Shown one piece after another: positions 26,858 through 36,655 of a DNA stretch of 64,000 nt. A program made the translations under genes and the position numbers. Source of the stretch: Paenibacillus sp. HWE-109 (GTDB lineage Bacteria; Bacillota; Bacilli; Paenibacillales; NBRC-103111); contig NZ_CP091881.1 in assembly GCF_022163125.1 (NCBI RefSeq), positions 4,526,001 through 4,590,000 on the forward strand, in the 5' to 3' direction. Position 1 is the first letter of the stretch, and every line of letters starts with the position of its first letter. Under the pieces are notes generated by a model. The model saw nothing but the letters and a program-made list of their open reading frames with translations, did not search any database and was not told where the DNA came from.

Positions 26858-28138
26858 CTATAAGTCTTTATTCAGCATCATCTCGAGAATAAGTTTATCA
26901 ATCTCCGATGTCGCCTCATTACCGATACGGCAAAAGTTGTCGATCGTCTTCTCAGCTTCATTTTCGATAAACCCATTCGTAGAGGAAATCGTCATTCCTT
27001 TGGATGCGAGAAGCGCAGATTGCACTGCCGCACTTGTGCAGGTGGCTACTTTCATCGCGCAGCCGCCCTTTGCTCCATCGCACATCATCCCCGACACATT
27101 GCCGAGCATGTTTTGGATTGCTGCTTTGATCTCCGCTTTACCTCCGCCAAGCAAATAGGTGATGCCGCAGCTTGCTCCGGTGCCGGATACGGTAACCCCG
27201 CATAAGGCGGATAATCGGCCAAATTTGGATTTAATATGAATCGTGACCAAATGGCTCAAAGCAGCGGCGCGAATGAGCTGCTCTTCGGTGGCGTCAAGCT
27301 TTTCGGCTGCTGCTATTACAGGATTAGTCGCGGCAATGCCTTGGTTTCCGCTTCCCGAATTCGCCATGACCGGCATGGAGGAACCCGCCATCCGGGCATC
27401 TGATCCCGCCGCGGCAAGCGCCATGGCATGAGAGATTAAGTCGTCGGACAGAATACCTTTTTGCACATTTTCTTTAATCGTCTTACCGACTTCGAGACCG
27501 TATGCATGTTCCAAACCATCCAATCCCGCTTTGCGGTTTAACTCAATGCTTTGCTTTACCAAACCGAGCTCGGCAAGATCCACCGTGTTCACGAATTCGA
27601 CGATCGAATCAATCGTCAGCTCGCTGCGATCTTCTTTGGAGCTCTTAAAACTCGCATTGGCGCAGCCGCCCCTATCAATGATCTGCCCGTCAACTTCTAT
27701 CAGTGTGATATTCGTATGGTTATCCGTAATAACAACCTTCGCGTACCTTGTCTCTGCTTCAATAATGACTTCAATATATAATTTCTTGGGTGTATCGGCG
27801 AGATGAACAACAGAAATCCCTCGTTCCACCATTTCCTGCGCCACAGTAATATCTTCCGGCTTAATATCGGCAAGCACTTCAAGCTGTTTCTCTGCATTTC
27901 CGGCAATTGCCCCCAAAGCAGCGACAAAATCGATCCCTGTCAAACCCGTCCCGGGTATACCGACTGCAAGTGCATTCTTGATTATGCCTGCGCTTGCGTA
28001 AACTGTAATTTTATCGATATTGCCATCCACATAAGTCCTAGCCTTGGCAGCAGCTAAGGCAATCGCAACAGGCTCCGTACAGCCAAGCGCGACGACGAGT
28101 TCGTTTTGCAGTATGTTTAAGAATGTATCCGTCCTCAT
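26858..28138 (-). CDS. cyuA: L-cysteine desulfidase / UPF0597 (YhaM-like) family protein
   Basis: 426 residues, full length for the UPF0597/L-cysteine desulfidase family. The start ELVVALGCTEPVAIALAAAKA and the later CGVTVSGTGASCGITYLLGGG and MCDGAKGGCAMKVATC hold the conserved cysteines that bind a [4Fe-4S] cluster, as in the related L-serine dehydratase alpha chain. The known reaction for the family is breakdown of L-cysteine to pyruvate, sulfide and ammonia. It is cytoplasmic and stands alone. I use the symbol by family resemblance; serine as substrate cannot be excluded. Confidence 0.85.
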   Translation of the reverse strand: MRTDTFLNILQNELVVALGCTEPVAIALAAAKARTYVDGNIDKITVYASAGIIKNALAVGIPGTGLTGIDFVAALGAIAGNAEKQLEVLADIKPEDITVAQEMVERGISVVHLADTPKKLYIEVIIEAETRYAKVVITDNHTNITLIEVDGQIIDRGGCANASFKSSKEDRSELTIDSIVEFVNTVDLAELGLVKQSIELNRKAGLDGLEHAYGLEVGKTIKENVQKGILSDDLISHAMALAAAGSDARMAGSSMPVMANSGSGNQGIAATNPVIAAAEKLDATEEQLIRAAALSHLVTIHIKSKFGRLSALCGVTVSGTGASCGITYLLGGGKAEIKAAIQNMLGNVSGMMCDGAKGGCAMKVATCTSAAVQSALLASKGMTISSTNGFIENEAEKTIDNFCRIGNEATSEIDKLILEMMLNKDL

Positions 28139-28192
28139 GATGAGCCTCCCTTAACACCGAAAGGCATCAAAAAACCTTCGAATGATTCCTAA

Positions 28193-28222
28193 AATATACT
28201 ATAGTTGCTTCGCGTAGATCAA
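28193..28222 (-). promoter_or_regulatory. Candidate promoter of the cyuA-like gene
   Basis: On the minus strand TTGATC (28217-28222) and TATATT (28193-28198) are separated by 18 bp, about 55 nt ahead of the ATG at 28138. Confidence 0.45.
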
Positions 28223-28242
28223 CTCGTAATTTTTGAGAACGG

Positions 28243-30579
28243 TCACAACAGTTTGGCATTCGCCGCCGCGTCAAACACTTGACGCTCTTTGCCATTGTAT
28301 AGAACAGCCGATTTGGCTGAGATGACTTCACCTGCCACCGTTACCTGTTTATCCGAGAAATTAGCGATGACTTTCAGATCATTCCCATACTGTGCGCTTT
28401 GCACAAGCCGATCCTCCGTAAGGACCGAGAACCCGCTCATCTGACGGCTAACAGCCTCTCGGTGAAATGGTGACCATACTTTCAGAAAGCCAAGCATGCT
28501 TGCTTTATCTTTGTCCCATGCCTTGCGATCCAAGTGATAGAGCGGCGGGACATTGTACAACAGCTCATAGAGCATCCGGTCTGCTTCCTCGCCCTTAATC
28601 TTGTAGCTGCCCCACTCCCAATGATTCGTTGTAATGATTGTATCGTTGTAGATCAATTTATAGAGCGGAACAGAGTAAGCAGGATCGATGTAAACTTTCT
28701 CATAGAGCGGTTTAATGGGCACAGGCTTGCCATAGCGCTCGGGAATTCCATCCTTGGCGTAGTAGCCTCCAACATAGTATGGACTGTTCTTTTGATCTCT
28801 CATATCAGGGTCCCCCCAAGCAATGACAGGACTTTCAATACCTTGCGCGAAGGCAATCACACTGCTGGCAAAGTCGTTGCCTCCTTCCGAGCCGACAACC
28901 ATTTTCTTGTCTGTGGCAAAATAATCGAGCCTTTCCAAGCGCGCTTGCAAATCCTGTTGCTGCGTGGTCGGATGGGCTGGAGAGAAATCATCATAGATTT
29001 CCCCCGTGGCATCACAGTCCACGAACCAGGAGTTAAAGCTGATTCCGTCCTGCATAATGCCAGACACACGCTGTTTGACACTTGGCATCGCCAGTGTAGG
29101 GTTCAGTTTGCGCCCACGCTGCAAAAATCCAGCGACTTTGGTGTTATTCTTGCGCGTTACCGTCGCATTCTCATAGAGCGTTGGGTCTGGGAAGGAAGCC
29201 GTATTCCACGAAGGATCTCCTTTTTCATGAATAGAATGATAGGAATCATATGGAGCAATGAGGTAGCCGTTCTTGCTTCCCTCGCTAACCATTTGAGGAT
29301 TCATCAAGCCACTCGACCAGTTGGGAAGGCCCAGCCAGGCATTTTCGATGCCCGCTTCCCGCATATCTTTGATTAGCTGCGTCGAATCGGATTGTCCCCA
29401 ATCCGCTAATTCACTGACGGCATCCAGCAGAATACTTTTGAGAAGCAGCTTGTTCAAATCATATAGTTTTTCCTCGCTCAGCTTGTCAACTCCCATCCCA
29501 ATGAGTTTGCGAGCTTCCTCACCAGGGTTAGGAAACTGGGCTTGCGTATAAAATTCTCGCATTTTCAAAGCCTGATTCAGCGCGGTGAGAACAACTTTCT
29601 TCTGATATTTGTCCATAAAATCCTGATTGGAAATTTGCTTGAGCACCTGTTCCAGTTCTGCACTTCCATCCGTTGTAGGAGCCAGAAGCTTAACAAGCCA
29701 TGACCCAAGCCCTTTGGGAAGCAGCGAGCGCAGCTGAGGCCATTTGACATCGGAATCCGTAAGAATCGATTCGCTCCACAAGTAAATCTGAGGTGCTCCA
29801 TACAGCTTGCTAATCGAAGGATTAAGCTTGGCTTTTTCCTTCAGAGTGACAATCTTGCCTTGCTCTGCCACATAGTTTTTATAGGGCAGCACAACATTTT
29901 GTGGATCATTTGCCGTTACATAGAGGCGGAATCCGTAGCTTTTATCGCTGTTAATCGAAGGAAATTCATGGGTAAATTGAAAGGCTACATTCGGTGAAGC
30001 ATCGAAGTGAATTTCATTATTGAATTTGTTCGTGACCACATAGACAAGAGACAACTGATTCTTGCCAAGCGCAAAAAAATCCATGGAGAACGATTCGCTC
30101 CAACTGAGCGTCTGGTCCTTCAGAAATTCGCGCCAGTTTGCGTCGCTTGCGGGAATGTTTTTCCCTTCGCCTAGAGGCAGCATATAGTTATCCGACTGAA
30201 CAGAGGGCCACTGGAACTGCTCGGCCCCGGCAGATTCGAGCCGAATGTCGAGATAGTCGCTTTTCTGCTCGATACTGACGTTGACTTTATTCGGATAGGT
30301 CCATTTGACAGCATGCTTGGACTTCACCAAGTTCGTCACTTCAGCTTTGGGGAGAGGCAGCGATGCCGGCATTCGCACACCATTTTTCATCAGAACAAGC
30401 GCAAATGTTTCCGGATCAACGTCAAATTGAAACTGCTCCACCGCGGCTTTCACCGCAGTAGGTTCTGTTGACTGCAAGCTGATTGTGGGCAATGGTTGCG
30501 TAGCCGCGCTGCCCCAACATCCCGTTAAGGATAGACTTAGCATACTTGTTACACATAGCGTTGTTAATTGTTTTTTCAT
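28243..30579 (-). CDS. Lipoprotein with glycoside hydrolase-like fold
   Basis: The start is ATG 30579 (MKKQLTTL): GGAGG ends 9 nt upstream, whereas the in-frame ATG at 30588 touches the GGAGG. 778 residues with lipobox LTGC (Cys about residue 20). Residues 100-260 look like a beta-sandwich; about 400-680 looks like a TIM-barrel hydrolase with candidate acidic residues in SWFVDCDATGEIYDDF and VVGSEGGNDFA, then a C-terminal beta domain. The order (beta-sandwich, barrel, beta domain) resembles GH101/GH129-type glycosidases, but I cannot confirm the family. It is membrane-anchored outside the cell, and read divergently from the OmpR-type pair at 30761, which may control it. Confidence 0.75.
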   Translation of the reverse strand: MKKQLTTLCVTSMLSLSLTGCWGSAATQPLPTISLQSTEPTAVKAAVEQFQFDVDPETFALVLMKNGVRMPASLPLPKAEVTNLVKSKHAVKWTYPNKVNVSIEQKSDYLDIRLESAGAEQFQWPSVQSDNYMLPLGEGKNIPASDANWREFLKDQTLSWSESFSMDFFALGKNQLSLVYVVTNKFNNEIHFDASPNVAFQFTHEFPSINSDKSYGFRLYVTANDPQNVVLPYKNYVAEQGKIVTLKEKAKLNPSISKLYGAPQIYLWSESILTDSDVKWPQLRSLLPKGLGSWLVKLLAPTTDGSAELEQVLKQISNQDFMDKYQKKVVLTALNQALKMREFYTQAQFPNPGEEARKLIGMGVDKLSEEKLYDLNKLLLKSILLDAVSELADWGQSDSTQLIKDMREAGIENAWLGLPNWSSGLMNPQMVSEGSKNGYLIAPYDSYHSIHEKGDPSWNTASFPDPTLYENATVTRKNNTKVAGFLQRGRKLNPTLAMPSVKQRVSGIMQDGISFNSWFVDCDATGEIYDDFSPAHPTTQQQDLQARLERLDYFATDKKMVVGSEGGNDFASSVIAFAQGIESPVIAWGDPDMRDQKNSPYYVGGYYAKDGIPERYGKPVPIKPLYEKVYIDPAYSVPLYKLIYNDTIITTNHWEWGSYKIKGEEADRMLYELLYNVPPLYHLDRKAWDKDKASMLGFLKVWSPFHREAVSRQMSGFSVLTEDRLVQSAQYGNDLKVIANFSDKQVTVAGEVISAKSAVLYNGKERQVFDAAANAKLL

Positions 30580-30710
30580 TTGGTACATCCTCCAATTTCC
30601 TGATCATCGTTCGACGTCATTGTAAAGGAGCTATGTTACAACAATGTGCCAAAGCGTAAGACAAGAAACAGAGCCAACTTGATTCGAGTTTTGAGAATCT
30701 GTCATACTGA

Positions 30711-30736
30711 TGTAACAAAACCATGATATCGTTACA
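30711..30736. promoter_or_regulatory. Possible operator in the lipoprotein / two-component intergenic region
   Basis: An inverted repeat TGTAAC-N14-GTTACA lies 25 nt before the start of the response regulator gene. A similar half site (GTTACAACAATGT) occurs near 30634, next to the divergent lipoprotein gene. This is a candidate binding site for the OmpR-type regulator. Confidence 0.35.
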
Positions 30737-30760
30737 GCCATACAAGAAGGAGGGATCGGT

Positions 30761-31408
30761 ATGAACTTGCTGCTCGCAGACGATGAGACGCTTATGCTGC
30801 AGATTTTAAAAGCTTATTTCGTCAAAGATGGGTTTAACGTGCTCCTCGCTCAAGACGGTGAAGAAGCAATCGACCTCTTTTATACGCATAAAGTGGACTT
30901 GGCCATTCTGGATTGGATGATGCCCAAACGGAGTGGCATTGAGGTTTGCCAGGAAATGAAGAAATCAAGCCGAACCAAGGTGCTTCTGCTGACAGCCAAA
31001 GGAGATCCAGATGACGAGTTTCTTGCTTTGCAGTCGGGAGCCGACGATTATCTGCGCAAACCGTTTGATCCACGCATTTTACGATTAAGAGCGCAAAAAT
31101 TGCTGAATTTAACTGCGAAGTCCGTCATTGGCGATTTGACTGTGGATATGGAAGCCCAGAAGATTTATCGCGGTGGCAAGGACATCCAGGCTACGAATAA
31201 AGAATTCGAATTGATGAGATATCTTGTCGTCAACAAAGGGCACATCGTAACTCGCAAAATGCTGCTCGATCAAGTTTGGGGATTCGATTATTTCGGAGAG
31301 GAGCGGACGGTTGACACCCATATTCGCAGGCTAAGAGAGAAGATCGGCGAACACTGGATCAAAACGCACCGAGGGATGGGCTATTGTCTGGAGGATTCGC
31401 ATGAGTAG
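30761..31408 (+). CDS. OmpR-family response regulator
   Basis: 215 residues: a receiver (MNLLLADDET, phospho-acceptor Asp51 in LAILDWMMPKRSG, Lys in LRKPFDPRI) and a C-terminal winged helix (IQATNKEFELMRYLVVNKG ... ERTVDTHIRRLREKIG ... GYCLE). AAGGAGGG precedes the ATG by 6 nt. It overlaps the kinase start by 8 nt. The likely targets are its own operon and the divergent lipoprotein gene. Confidence 0.95.
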   Translation: MNLLLADDETLMLQILKAYFVKDGFNVLLAQDGEEAIDLFYTHKVDLAILDWMMPKRSGIEVCQEMKKSSRTKVLLLTAKGDPDDEFLALQSGADDYLRKPFDPRILRLRAQKLLNLTAKSVIGDLTVDMEAQKIYRGGKDIQATNKEFELMRYLVVNKGHIVTRKMLLDQVWGFDYFGEERTVDTHIRRLREKIGEHWIKTHRGMGYCLEDSHE

Positions 31409-32780
31409 ACTGACCCGGAAGCTGATTACGCAGATTAGCCTTACGTTATGCGTTGTATTTCTGCTGTCCTTCAGCGTAAATACTTATTTACTGCCCAAAT
31501 ACTTTTTGTATGAGAAAAAAAACAAGCTGGATGAGTTAGTCACGGCGCTCGAGCATATGGAGCTCAAGACACTAGTCGCACAACTTGAGACCATTGCGGA
31601 ACACAATCAGGTCACCATCGTAGCCAGTTCATTATCGGAGTCCGTCAACGATTTGAATAGTGACTTGTTGGTGCAATTGAACCGCAAAGGCATAACCCTC
31701 AGCAAATTTTGGTTGACCGAGGAGAGCATGGTGATCCTCCGCGAGGGCGGAAGGGTCAATAAAATATTTGATCAAGTCAAACTCAAGTCCAGCTTTCTCG
31801 TCAATTTCGTGACCGTGGGGGATACCGTATTTGCTGTGGGCGAATCGATTTCTCACTCCGAGGATACGATACAGATCGTGAATCGCTTCAATGCGTATCT
31901 ATGGATAGGTATGTTTGTGCTGCTTGTCCTGTTGTCCGTGCTGTATACGAAACGCATTGTGAAACCGCTGGCTGAACTAAATCAGGCTGCAGAGGCGATC
32001 TCCCGCTTAACTTTCATAAAAACAGACATCCGCACTGGCGATGAAATCGAATCTCTTGCGCATAGCATTAACCAAATGAGTGACAATTTAAAAGAAGCTC
32101 ATCAATCGTTGGAAGCGAAAAATGCCAATCTCCGGCATTTTATTTCGGATATTTCACATGAACTGAAAACACCATTAGCGTTAATTCACGTTTATGCATC
32201 AGGACTTCAAGACGGGCTGGATGATGGCACTTATGCAGCCGTCATTCGCAAGCAGAGCGAAGATATGTCCGGATTGATCGACCGGCTGTTGGAACTGTCT
32301 GGACTGCAGGAGGACACCTCTCTCTTTGAACCTGTCGACTTCAAGAAGCTATTTATGGAAACGATAGCGGTCTATGGGAACGCTTTTCGCCAGCAAGGCA
32401 TCGAACTGCAACTGGACGTGGCTTTGAATGAGGATATTCGCGTGATGGCGGATCGGAGGAAACTGCAATCGGTGTTGAACAATTGGATGAGCAATGCGAT
32501 GAAATATACGAGTGGAAGCTTCGTTACGATAAAGGTGGAAACCAAGGAGGATGTCTTGCACTTCCAAATTTCGAATCCCACGCATGCTGCAAAAGAAGCC
32601 GAATGGGATCGAGTCTGGGAGCCTTTCTATGTGCTGGAGAGCTCCCGCAGCAAAAAATTCAGCGGAACTGGGCTCGGTTTATCCATTACCCGTACCATTC
32701 TTCAGCAGCATCAAGCCTCTTATGGCTTGACTGTCCGGGATGGCATCGTTACGTTTTACTTTGCGCTGCCTTATAACTGA
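31401..32780 (+). CDS. HAMP-type sensor histidine kinase
   Basis: 459 residues. Membrane segments near 10-30 and 165-185 flank an extracytoplasmic sensor of about 130 residues; HAMP around 185-235; HisKA with phospho-acceptor His253 in FISDISHELKTPLAL; HATPase with SNAMKYTSG (N-box) and FSGTGLGLSI (G2 box). The G1 box region is shortened (LQFQISN, HFQISNPTHAAKEAEWDRVW) and lacks the usual DNGxGI, as in some Firmicute kinases. Partner of the OmpR-type regulator at 30761. Confidence 0.93.
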   Translation: MSRLTRKLITQISLTLCVVFLLSFSVNTYLLPKYFLYEKKNKLDELVTALEHMELKTLVAQLETIAEHNQVTIVASSLSESVNDLNSDLLVQLNRKGITLSKFWLTEESMVILREGGRVNKIFDQVKLKSSFLVNFVTVGDTVFAVGESISHSEDTIQIVNRFNAYLWIGMFVLLVLLSVLYTKRIVKPLAELNQAAEAISRLTFIKTDIRTGDEIESLAHSINQMSDNLKEAHQSLEAKNANLRHFISDISHELKTPLALIHVYASGLQDGLDDGTYAAVIRKQSEDMSGLIDRLLELSGLQEDTSLFEPVDFKKLFMETIAVYGNAFRQQGIELQLDVALNEDIRVMADRRKLQSVLNNWMSNAMKYTSGSFVTIKVETKEDVLHFQISNPTHAAKEAEWDRVWEPFYVLESSRSKKFSGTGLGLSITRTILQQHQASYGLTVRDGIVTFYFALPYN

Positions 32781-32867
32781 ACAGACTGCCAAGCACCAAG
32801 TATCACAATGCATATCCAAACCCAATATGGAAATACTGGAATTAATTATTAATTAAGGAGCTTGGGT

Positions 32868-34367
32868 ATGCAGCGAAATGATTCCTACCAGAATGCTTCC
32901 TCGATCTACGACTGTGAGAACATGCAAGATTTTGTCGGTCAAATCATGCATATCTTGCATGAACCTCCTGATTTGGTCGTACACTCGCTTGTTATTTCGT
33001 CAGACATTCAAAGCTTATGTGTTTTTATTGATACTGTGGCCGATCGAGATAAGATTGAACATGAATTACTGCATTTCCTAACTGACAAAACGCTTTTGAG
33101 TGATTTGGAATCATCTGATAATCTCATTCACGAATTGCAAGGGAGAATTCCTTTCAGCTTCATTTCAAGTTCATCCGATCTGAAAGTTTGCATCGACAGT
33201 TTGCTCAATGGCAGCTGCTTGTTACTGCTTTCCCAGGCAAACCAGGTATTGATCATTAATGCCTCCCAAACGAGTAACCGAACCGTATCAGAACCTCAGA
33301 CGGAATCCACCGTCCGCGGGCCTCAGGAAGGTTTTACAGAAGATATCGCCATCAACTTGTCACTGCTGCGAAAACGAGTCAAAAACGTCCATTTGCACAT
33401 CGAGCAAATCACTAAGGGAACAGAAACGAAAACAACGATTAATATGATTTTCCTGGGGAACCTTGCGCCTGTTGAGATCGTGGATGAGTTCCGGCAACGC
33501 CTCGCTTCTATCGAAATCGACAGCGTTTTGGACAGTGCATATATCGAGGAATGGATCCAAGACCGGACCTACTCTCCTTTCAAAACTTTACTGGACACAG
33601 AGCGCCCTGATATAGTGGCTTCGCACCTGCTGGAAGGACGTATAGCCGTACTCATCGACGGGAGTCCGATTGCCTTGATCGGGCCTATTACCTTTTTCCA
33701 ATTTTTTATTGCTCCTGACGACTACTATCAAAGAGCTGATGTCGCGTCGCTGCTTCGATTGCTGCGAATACTGTCTTTTATGCTATCTGTATTCGTGCCG
33801 TCTCTGTACATAGCAGTCGTTTCTTATCATCAGGAGCTTTTGCCTCACTCCTTGTTGATCAGCATTGCCGCTCAACGGGAAGGCGTCCCTTTTCCTGCCT
33901 TTATGGAAGCATTCATCATGATGGTGACGTTCGAACTTCTCCGCGAAGCAGGACTTCGCATGCCCCGCATTGCTGGCCAGGCGATTTCCATTGTTGGCGC
34001 ATTAGTACTTGGTCAAGCAGCTGTAAGTGCAGGACTTGTTTCCACGGCCATGGTTATCGTCGTCGCCATAACCGCGATTTCCAATTTTGTAATGCCTTCA
34101 TACAGCTTCGCTATCACGCAGCGGTTGCTGCAATTTTTTTTCATGATCCTGGCTGGCACAATGGGTTTGTTCGGCGTATTGTGCGGAGCGCTGTTTACGA
34201 TCGTACACTTGGCTTCCATCAAATCTTTCAACATCTCTTATCTCTCTCCCCTTGCGCCGATTTCATTATCCGATTGGAAAGATAGTCTAGTCAGAGTCCC
34301 TCGACCCTGGATGAAAACATACCCGCGTTTGAACCGCGCCAAAAGAAAAAGAAGTGGCGGCACATGA
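32868..34367 (+). CDS. Spore germination receptor subunit A (GerA family)
   Basis: The start is ATG 32868 (MQRNDSYQ), 7 nt after AAGGAG, 499 residues; a TTG six bases earlier sits too close to the site. The N-terminal half is cytosolic, with the conserved GNLAPVEIVDEFRQRL region; the C-terminal half has GRIAVLIDGSPIALIGPITFFQFF, membrane segments and LRMPRIAGQAISIVGALVLGQ, hallmarks of GerA/SpoVAF proteins. It forms the inner-membrane nutrient receptor with the downstream C and B subunits. It overlaps the GerC gene by 4 nt. Confidence 0.95.
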   Translation: MQRNDSYQNASSIYDCENMQDFVGQIMHILHEPPDLVVHSLVISSDIQSLCVFIDTVADRDKIEHELLHFLTDKTLLSDLESSDNLIHELQGRIPFSFISSSSDLKVCIDSLLNGSCLLLLSQANQVLIINASQTSNRTVSEPQTESTVRGPQEGFTEDIAINLSLLRKRVKNVHLHIEQITKGTETKTTINMIFLGNLAPVEIVDEFRQRLASIEIDSVLDSAYIEEWIQDRTYSPFKTLLDTERPDIVASHLLEGRIAVLIDGSPIALIGPITFFQFFIAPDDYYQRADVASLLRLLRILSFMLSVFVPSLYIAVVSYHQELLPHSLLISIAAQREGVPFPAFMEAFIMMVTFELLREAGLRMPRIAGQAISIVGALVLGQAAVSAGLVSTAMVIVVAITAISNFVMPSYSFAITQRLLQFFFMILAGTMGLFGVLCGALFTIVHLASIKSFNISYLSPLAPISLSDWKDSLVRVPRPWMKTYPRLNRAKRKRSGGT

Positions 34368-35545
34368 GCGCGATAATATGGAAGTGGACTGTCATCTGCC
34401 TTTGTATAGGCTGTCTAACAGGATGCTGGGATAAGATTGAGGTCAATCAATTGGCGATTGCCGGGCTGGTTGGAACAGACACGGTGCCGGAGACCCACGA
34501 ACAGATTGTTTACTACCAAATCATCAACCCCGGTGCGTTCGCTTCCCAAATGGGATCGAACGTCAAATCCCCCGTTTACACGTACAAAGTGCAGGGTCCC
34601 AGCAAAGGGGAGTTGGGTTTGAAATCATCGGAAATTTTGCCGCGCAGGTTGTTTACAGATCATTATCAATCCCACATCATTAGCGAAAGGTACGCAAGGG
34701 AAGGTTTACGGCCTTTTCTCAACTACTATGAAAGGCAGTACAACAGACGTTCGAGCCTTCTCCTGCTCGTAACGGATTCTCCGCTTGCTGATGTCATGAT
34801 GACATATATTCCGCTTGAGCGGCTGCAAGGTCGCACCCTGCGTTCGCTTGTCAATAACGTATCCGAATCAACCGGACGGGTTAGCAGAAAATCCAGGGTC
34901 AAAGATTTGGTCGAGAACATGGAAACCTCCATGATCACCATCCTTCCCTTGGTCAGCCTTAGTGGATCGAAGCCATCCCTTACTACAGACCGGTACGAAC
35001 AGATTAATGCTAATCAGAAGAACCTCATACTGACCGGGGGCGCTGTCTTCAAGCATGACCGAATGGTTGGCAAAATGGGGTTGAAGCAAGCCGGCTATTA
35101 CAATCTACTAAAAGGTGAAGCCAGCAGCTTTTTTGAGTCGGTTGAGATGGATGGAAGTACTGTTGATCTAGCGGCAAGCAAAGTTAAAGTTCATAAATCC
35201 TTGTCCATGGTTTCCGGAAAACCGATCTGGATGGTTACGCTAGATATCCGCCTCTCCATCATAAATAACGAGCAAATGAAGGATTTGACCACGGACAACA
35301 TCGCCAAAATCAAACAACAGTTTAACAACCAAATCATCGAGAAGTCTACGGAGTTATACCTGGAGTCGTGTGAGAAACAGTGGGATTTGTTCGGACTGGA
35401 GAACAAGATCAAATACAAGCGAGGAAAAGAATGGGATTATTTGAGAAACCAGAAGAATTCATGGACCCAAACCAAACTGCAAATAAAGGTTAATAGCACG
35501 GTTAACGATATCGGTGAGATCATTAATCCGTATAAAGGAGAGTAA
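34364..35545 (+). CDS. Spore germination receptor lipoprotein C (GerC family)
   Basis: 393 residues with a lipoprotein signal ending in lipobox LTGC (Cys near residue 23), directly followed by WDKIEVNQLAIAGLVG, the standard Ger(x)C opening. The three-domain GerC pattern continues (KSSEILPRRLFTDHYQSHII, LTGGAVFKHDRMVG, the closing YKRGKEWDYL). ATGA overlap with GerA. The order here is A-C-B, less common than A-B-C. Confidence 0.95.
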   Translation: MSAIIWKWTVICLCIGCLTGCWDKIEVNQLAIAGLVGTDTVPETHEQIVYYQIINPGAFASQMGSNVKSPVYTYKVQGPSKGELGLKSSEILPRRLFTDHYQSHIISERYAREGLRPFLNYYERQYNRRSSLLLLVTDSPLADVMMTYIPLERLQGRTLRSLVNNVSESTGRVSRKSRVKDLVENMETSMITILPLVSLSGSKPSLTTDRYEQINANQKNLILTGGAVFKHDRMVGKMGLKQAGYYNLLKGEASSFFESVEMDGSTVDLAASKVKVHKSLSMVSGKPIWMVTLDIRLSIINNEQMKDLTTDNIAKIKQQFNNQIIEKSTELYLESCEKQWDLFGLENKIKYKRGKEWDYLRNQKNSWTQTKLQIKVNSTVNDIGEIINPYKGE

Positions 35546-35548
35546 TAG

Positions 35549-36655
35549 ATGGAACAAAGTAAATTGACCGTTTGGCAATTTTTTGTACTGACACTCTCTT
35601 TCTTAATAGGAACTTCATTTTTCTTCCTTCCTGGAGGATTGATCGCCGCTGCCAAGCAAGATGCCTGGATGGTTCCATTGTGGGGTGGCGCCGCAGGCAT
35701 TCTCATCTCCTTCCTCTGGTTCTATTTAGCTGGCCAATATCCTGGGCTTACAATCGTTCAGATTTGTACCGCAGCTGCCGGCAAAGGATTCGGCGGTCTG
35801 CTGGCCCTAATGTACGTAGCCTACTTTACCCAGCTTGCTAGTTTCATCACCAGGAACCTAAGCGATTTCATGAAACAAACCCTCATGCCGCTTACACCAT
35901 TGACTGTATTCCATGCGATGTTTCTCTTGATTATTGCCTATGCGGTCATCAAAGGAATCGAGACTATCGCCAGGTCGACAGAATTGCTATTTCCCATCGT
36001 CACGATGACATTTATCTTTGTGTTCATTTTTGCACTTTCCGAGTGGAACTGGGATCGCTTCCAAGGTATGTTCAGAATGGACGTATGGAAAACAGTCAAA
36101 GACACCCGATCCATCTTTGGATTTCCATTTATGGAGGCGCTCATCTTCCTCATGTTGTTTCCCTATGTTCAAGCACGCAGAAAAACTACCTTTATTCTTG
36201 CCATCACGGTTGCCACAATCTTATTGAGCGCCACTACATTTTTTACAATCGGCGTGCTGGGTGTTTCCCGCGCTTCTCACGACGCTTACCCGATGTTTGT
36301 CATTGTGCAAGAAATTCATGTCGGATTGTTTTTTGAGCATCTCGAATCGACAGTTGCCCTAATTTTGTTGGCGGCTATCTTTATCAAGCTGTCTATCGCC
36401 TATTACTGTGCAGTAGCTGGGTTATGTCAATTATTCCAAATCACCAGTCGATCTTGGCTGGCGTTGGCGTTCATTCTACTCATTTCCGGACTTGCCTTAG
36501 GCTATGACAATATGGTCGAAAATATAGAATTCAGCAAGAAGCACGACTTCGAGTATTCGTTATTTTTCAGCTTCATCATCCCTGTGCTGCTGCTTCTCAT
36601 AACATGGATGCGAAGAAGAAAAAAAGAAAAAAAAGAGGAGCCATGTTCCACATGA
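35549..36655 (+). CDS. Spore germination receptor permease B (GerB family)
   Basis: 368 residues with ten predicted membrane segments, of the APC-superfamily GerAB type (LTVWQFFVLTLSFLIGTSFF start, and YVQARRK loop near residue 210). It binds the germinant in the spore inner membrane. It starts 3 nt after the GerC stop and overlaps the small downstream gene by 4 nt. The C-terminal tail is strongly basic (MRRRKKEKKEE). Confidence 0.95.
   Translation: MEQSKLTVWQFFVLTLSFLIGTSFFFLPGGLIAAAKQDAWMVPLWGGAAGILISFLWFYLAGQYPGLTIVQICTAAAGKGFGGLLALMYVAYFTQLASFITRNLSDFMKQTLMPLTPLTVFHAMFLLIIAYAVIKGIETIARSTELLFPIVTMTFIFVFIFALSEWNWDRFQGMFRMDVWKTVKDTRSIFGFPFMEALIFLMLFPYVQARRKTTFILAITVATILLSATTFFTIGVLGVSRASHDAYPMFVIVQEIHVGLFFEHLESTVALILLAAIFIKLSIAYYCAVAGLCQLFQITSRSWLALAFILLISGLALGYDNMVENIEFSKKHDFEYSLFFSFIIPVLLLLITWMRRRKKEKKEEPCST

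Noticed and set aside
26255..27158. Overlapping frames in all phases over the His-rich gene
   Set aside because: Low-complexity His codons (CAT/CAC) leave few stops in any frame; only the plus frame from 26234 has a ribosome site and sensible composition.
28534..29376. 280-codon plus-strand frame opposite the lipoprotein gene
   Set aside because: Shadow of the real gene, with no recognisable domain or ribosome site.
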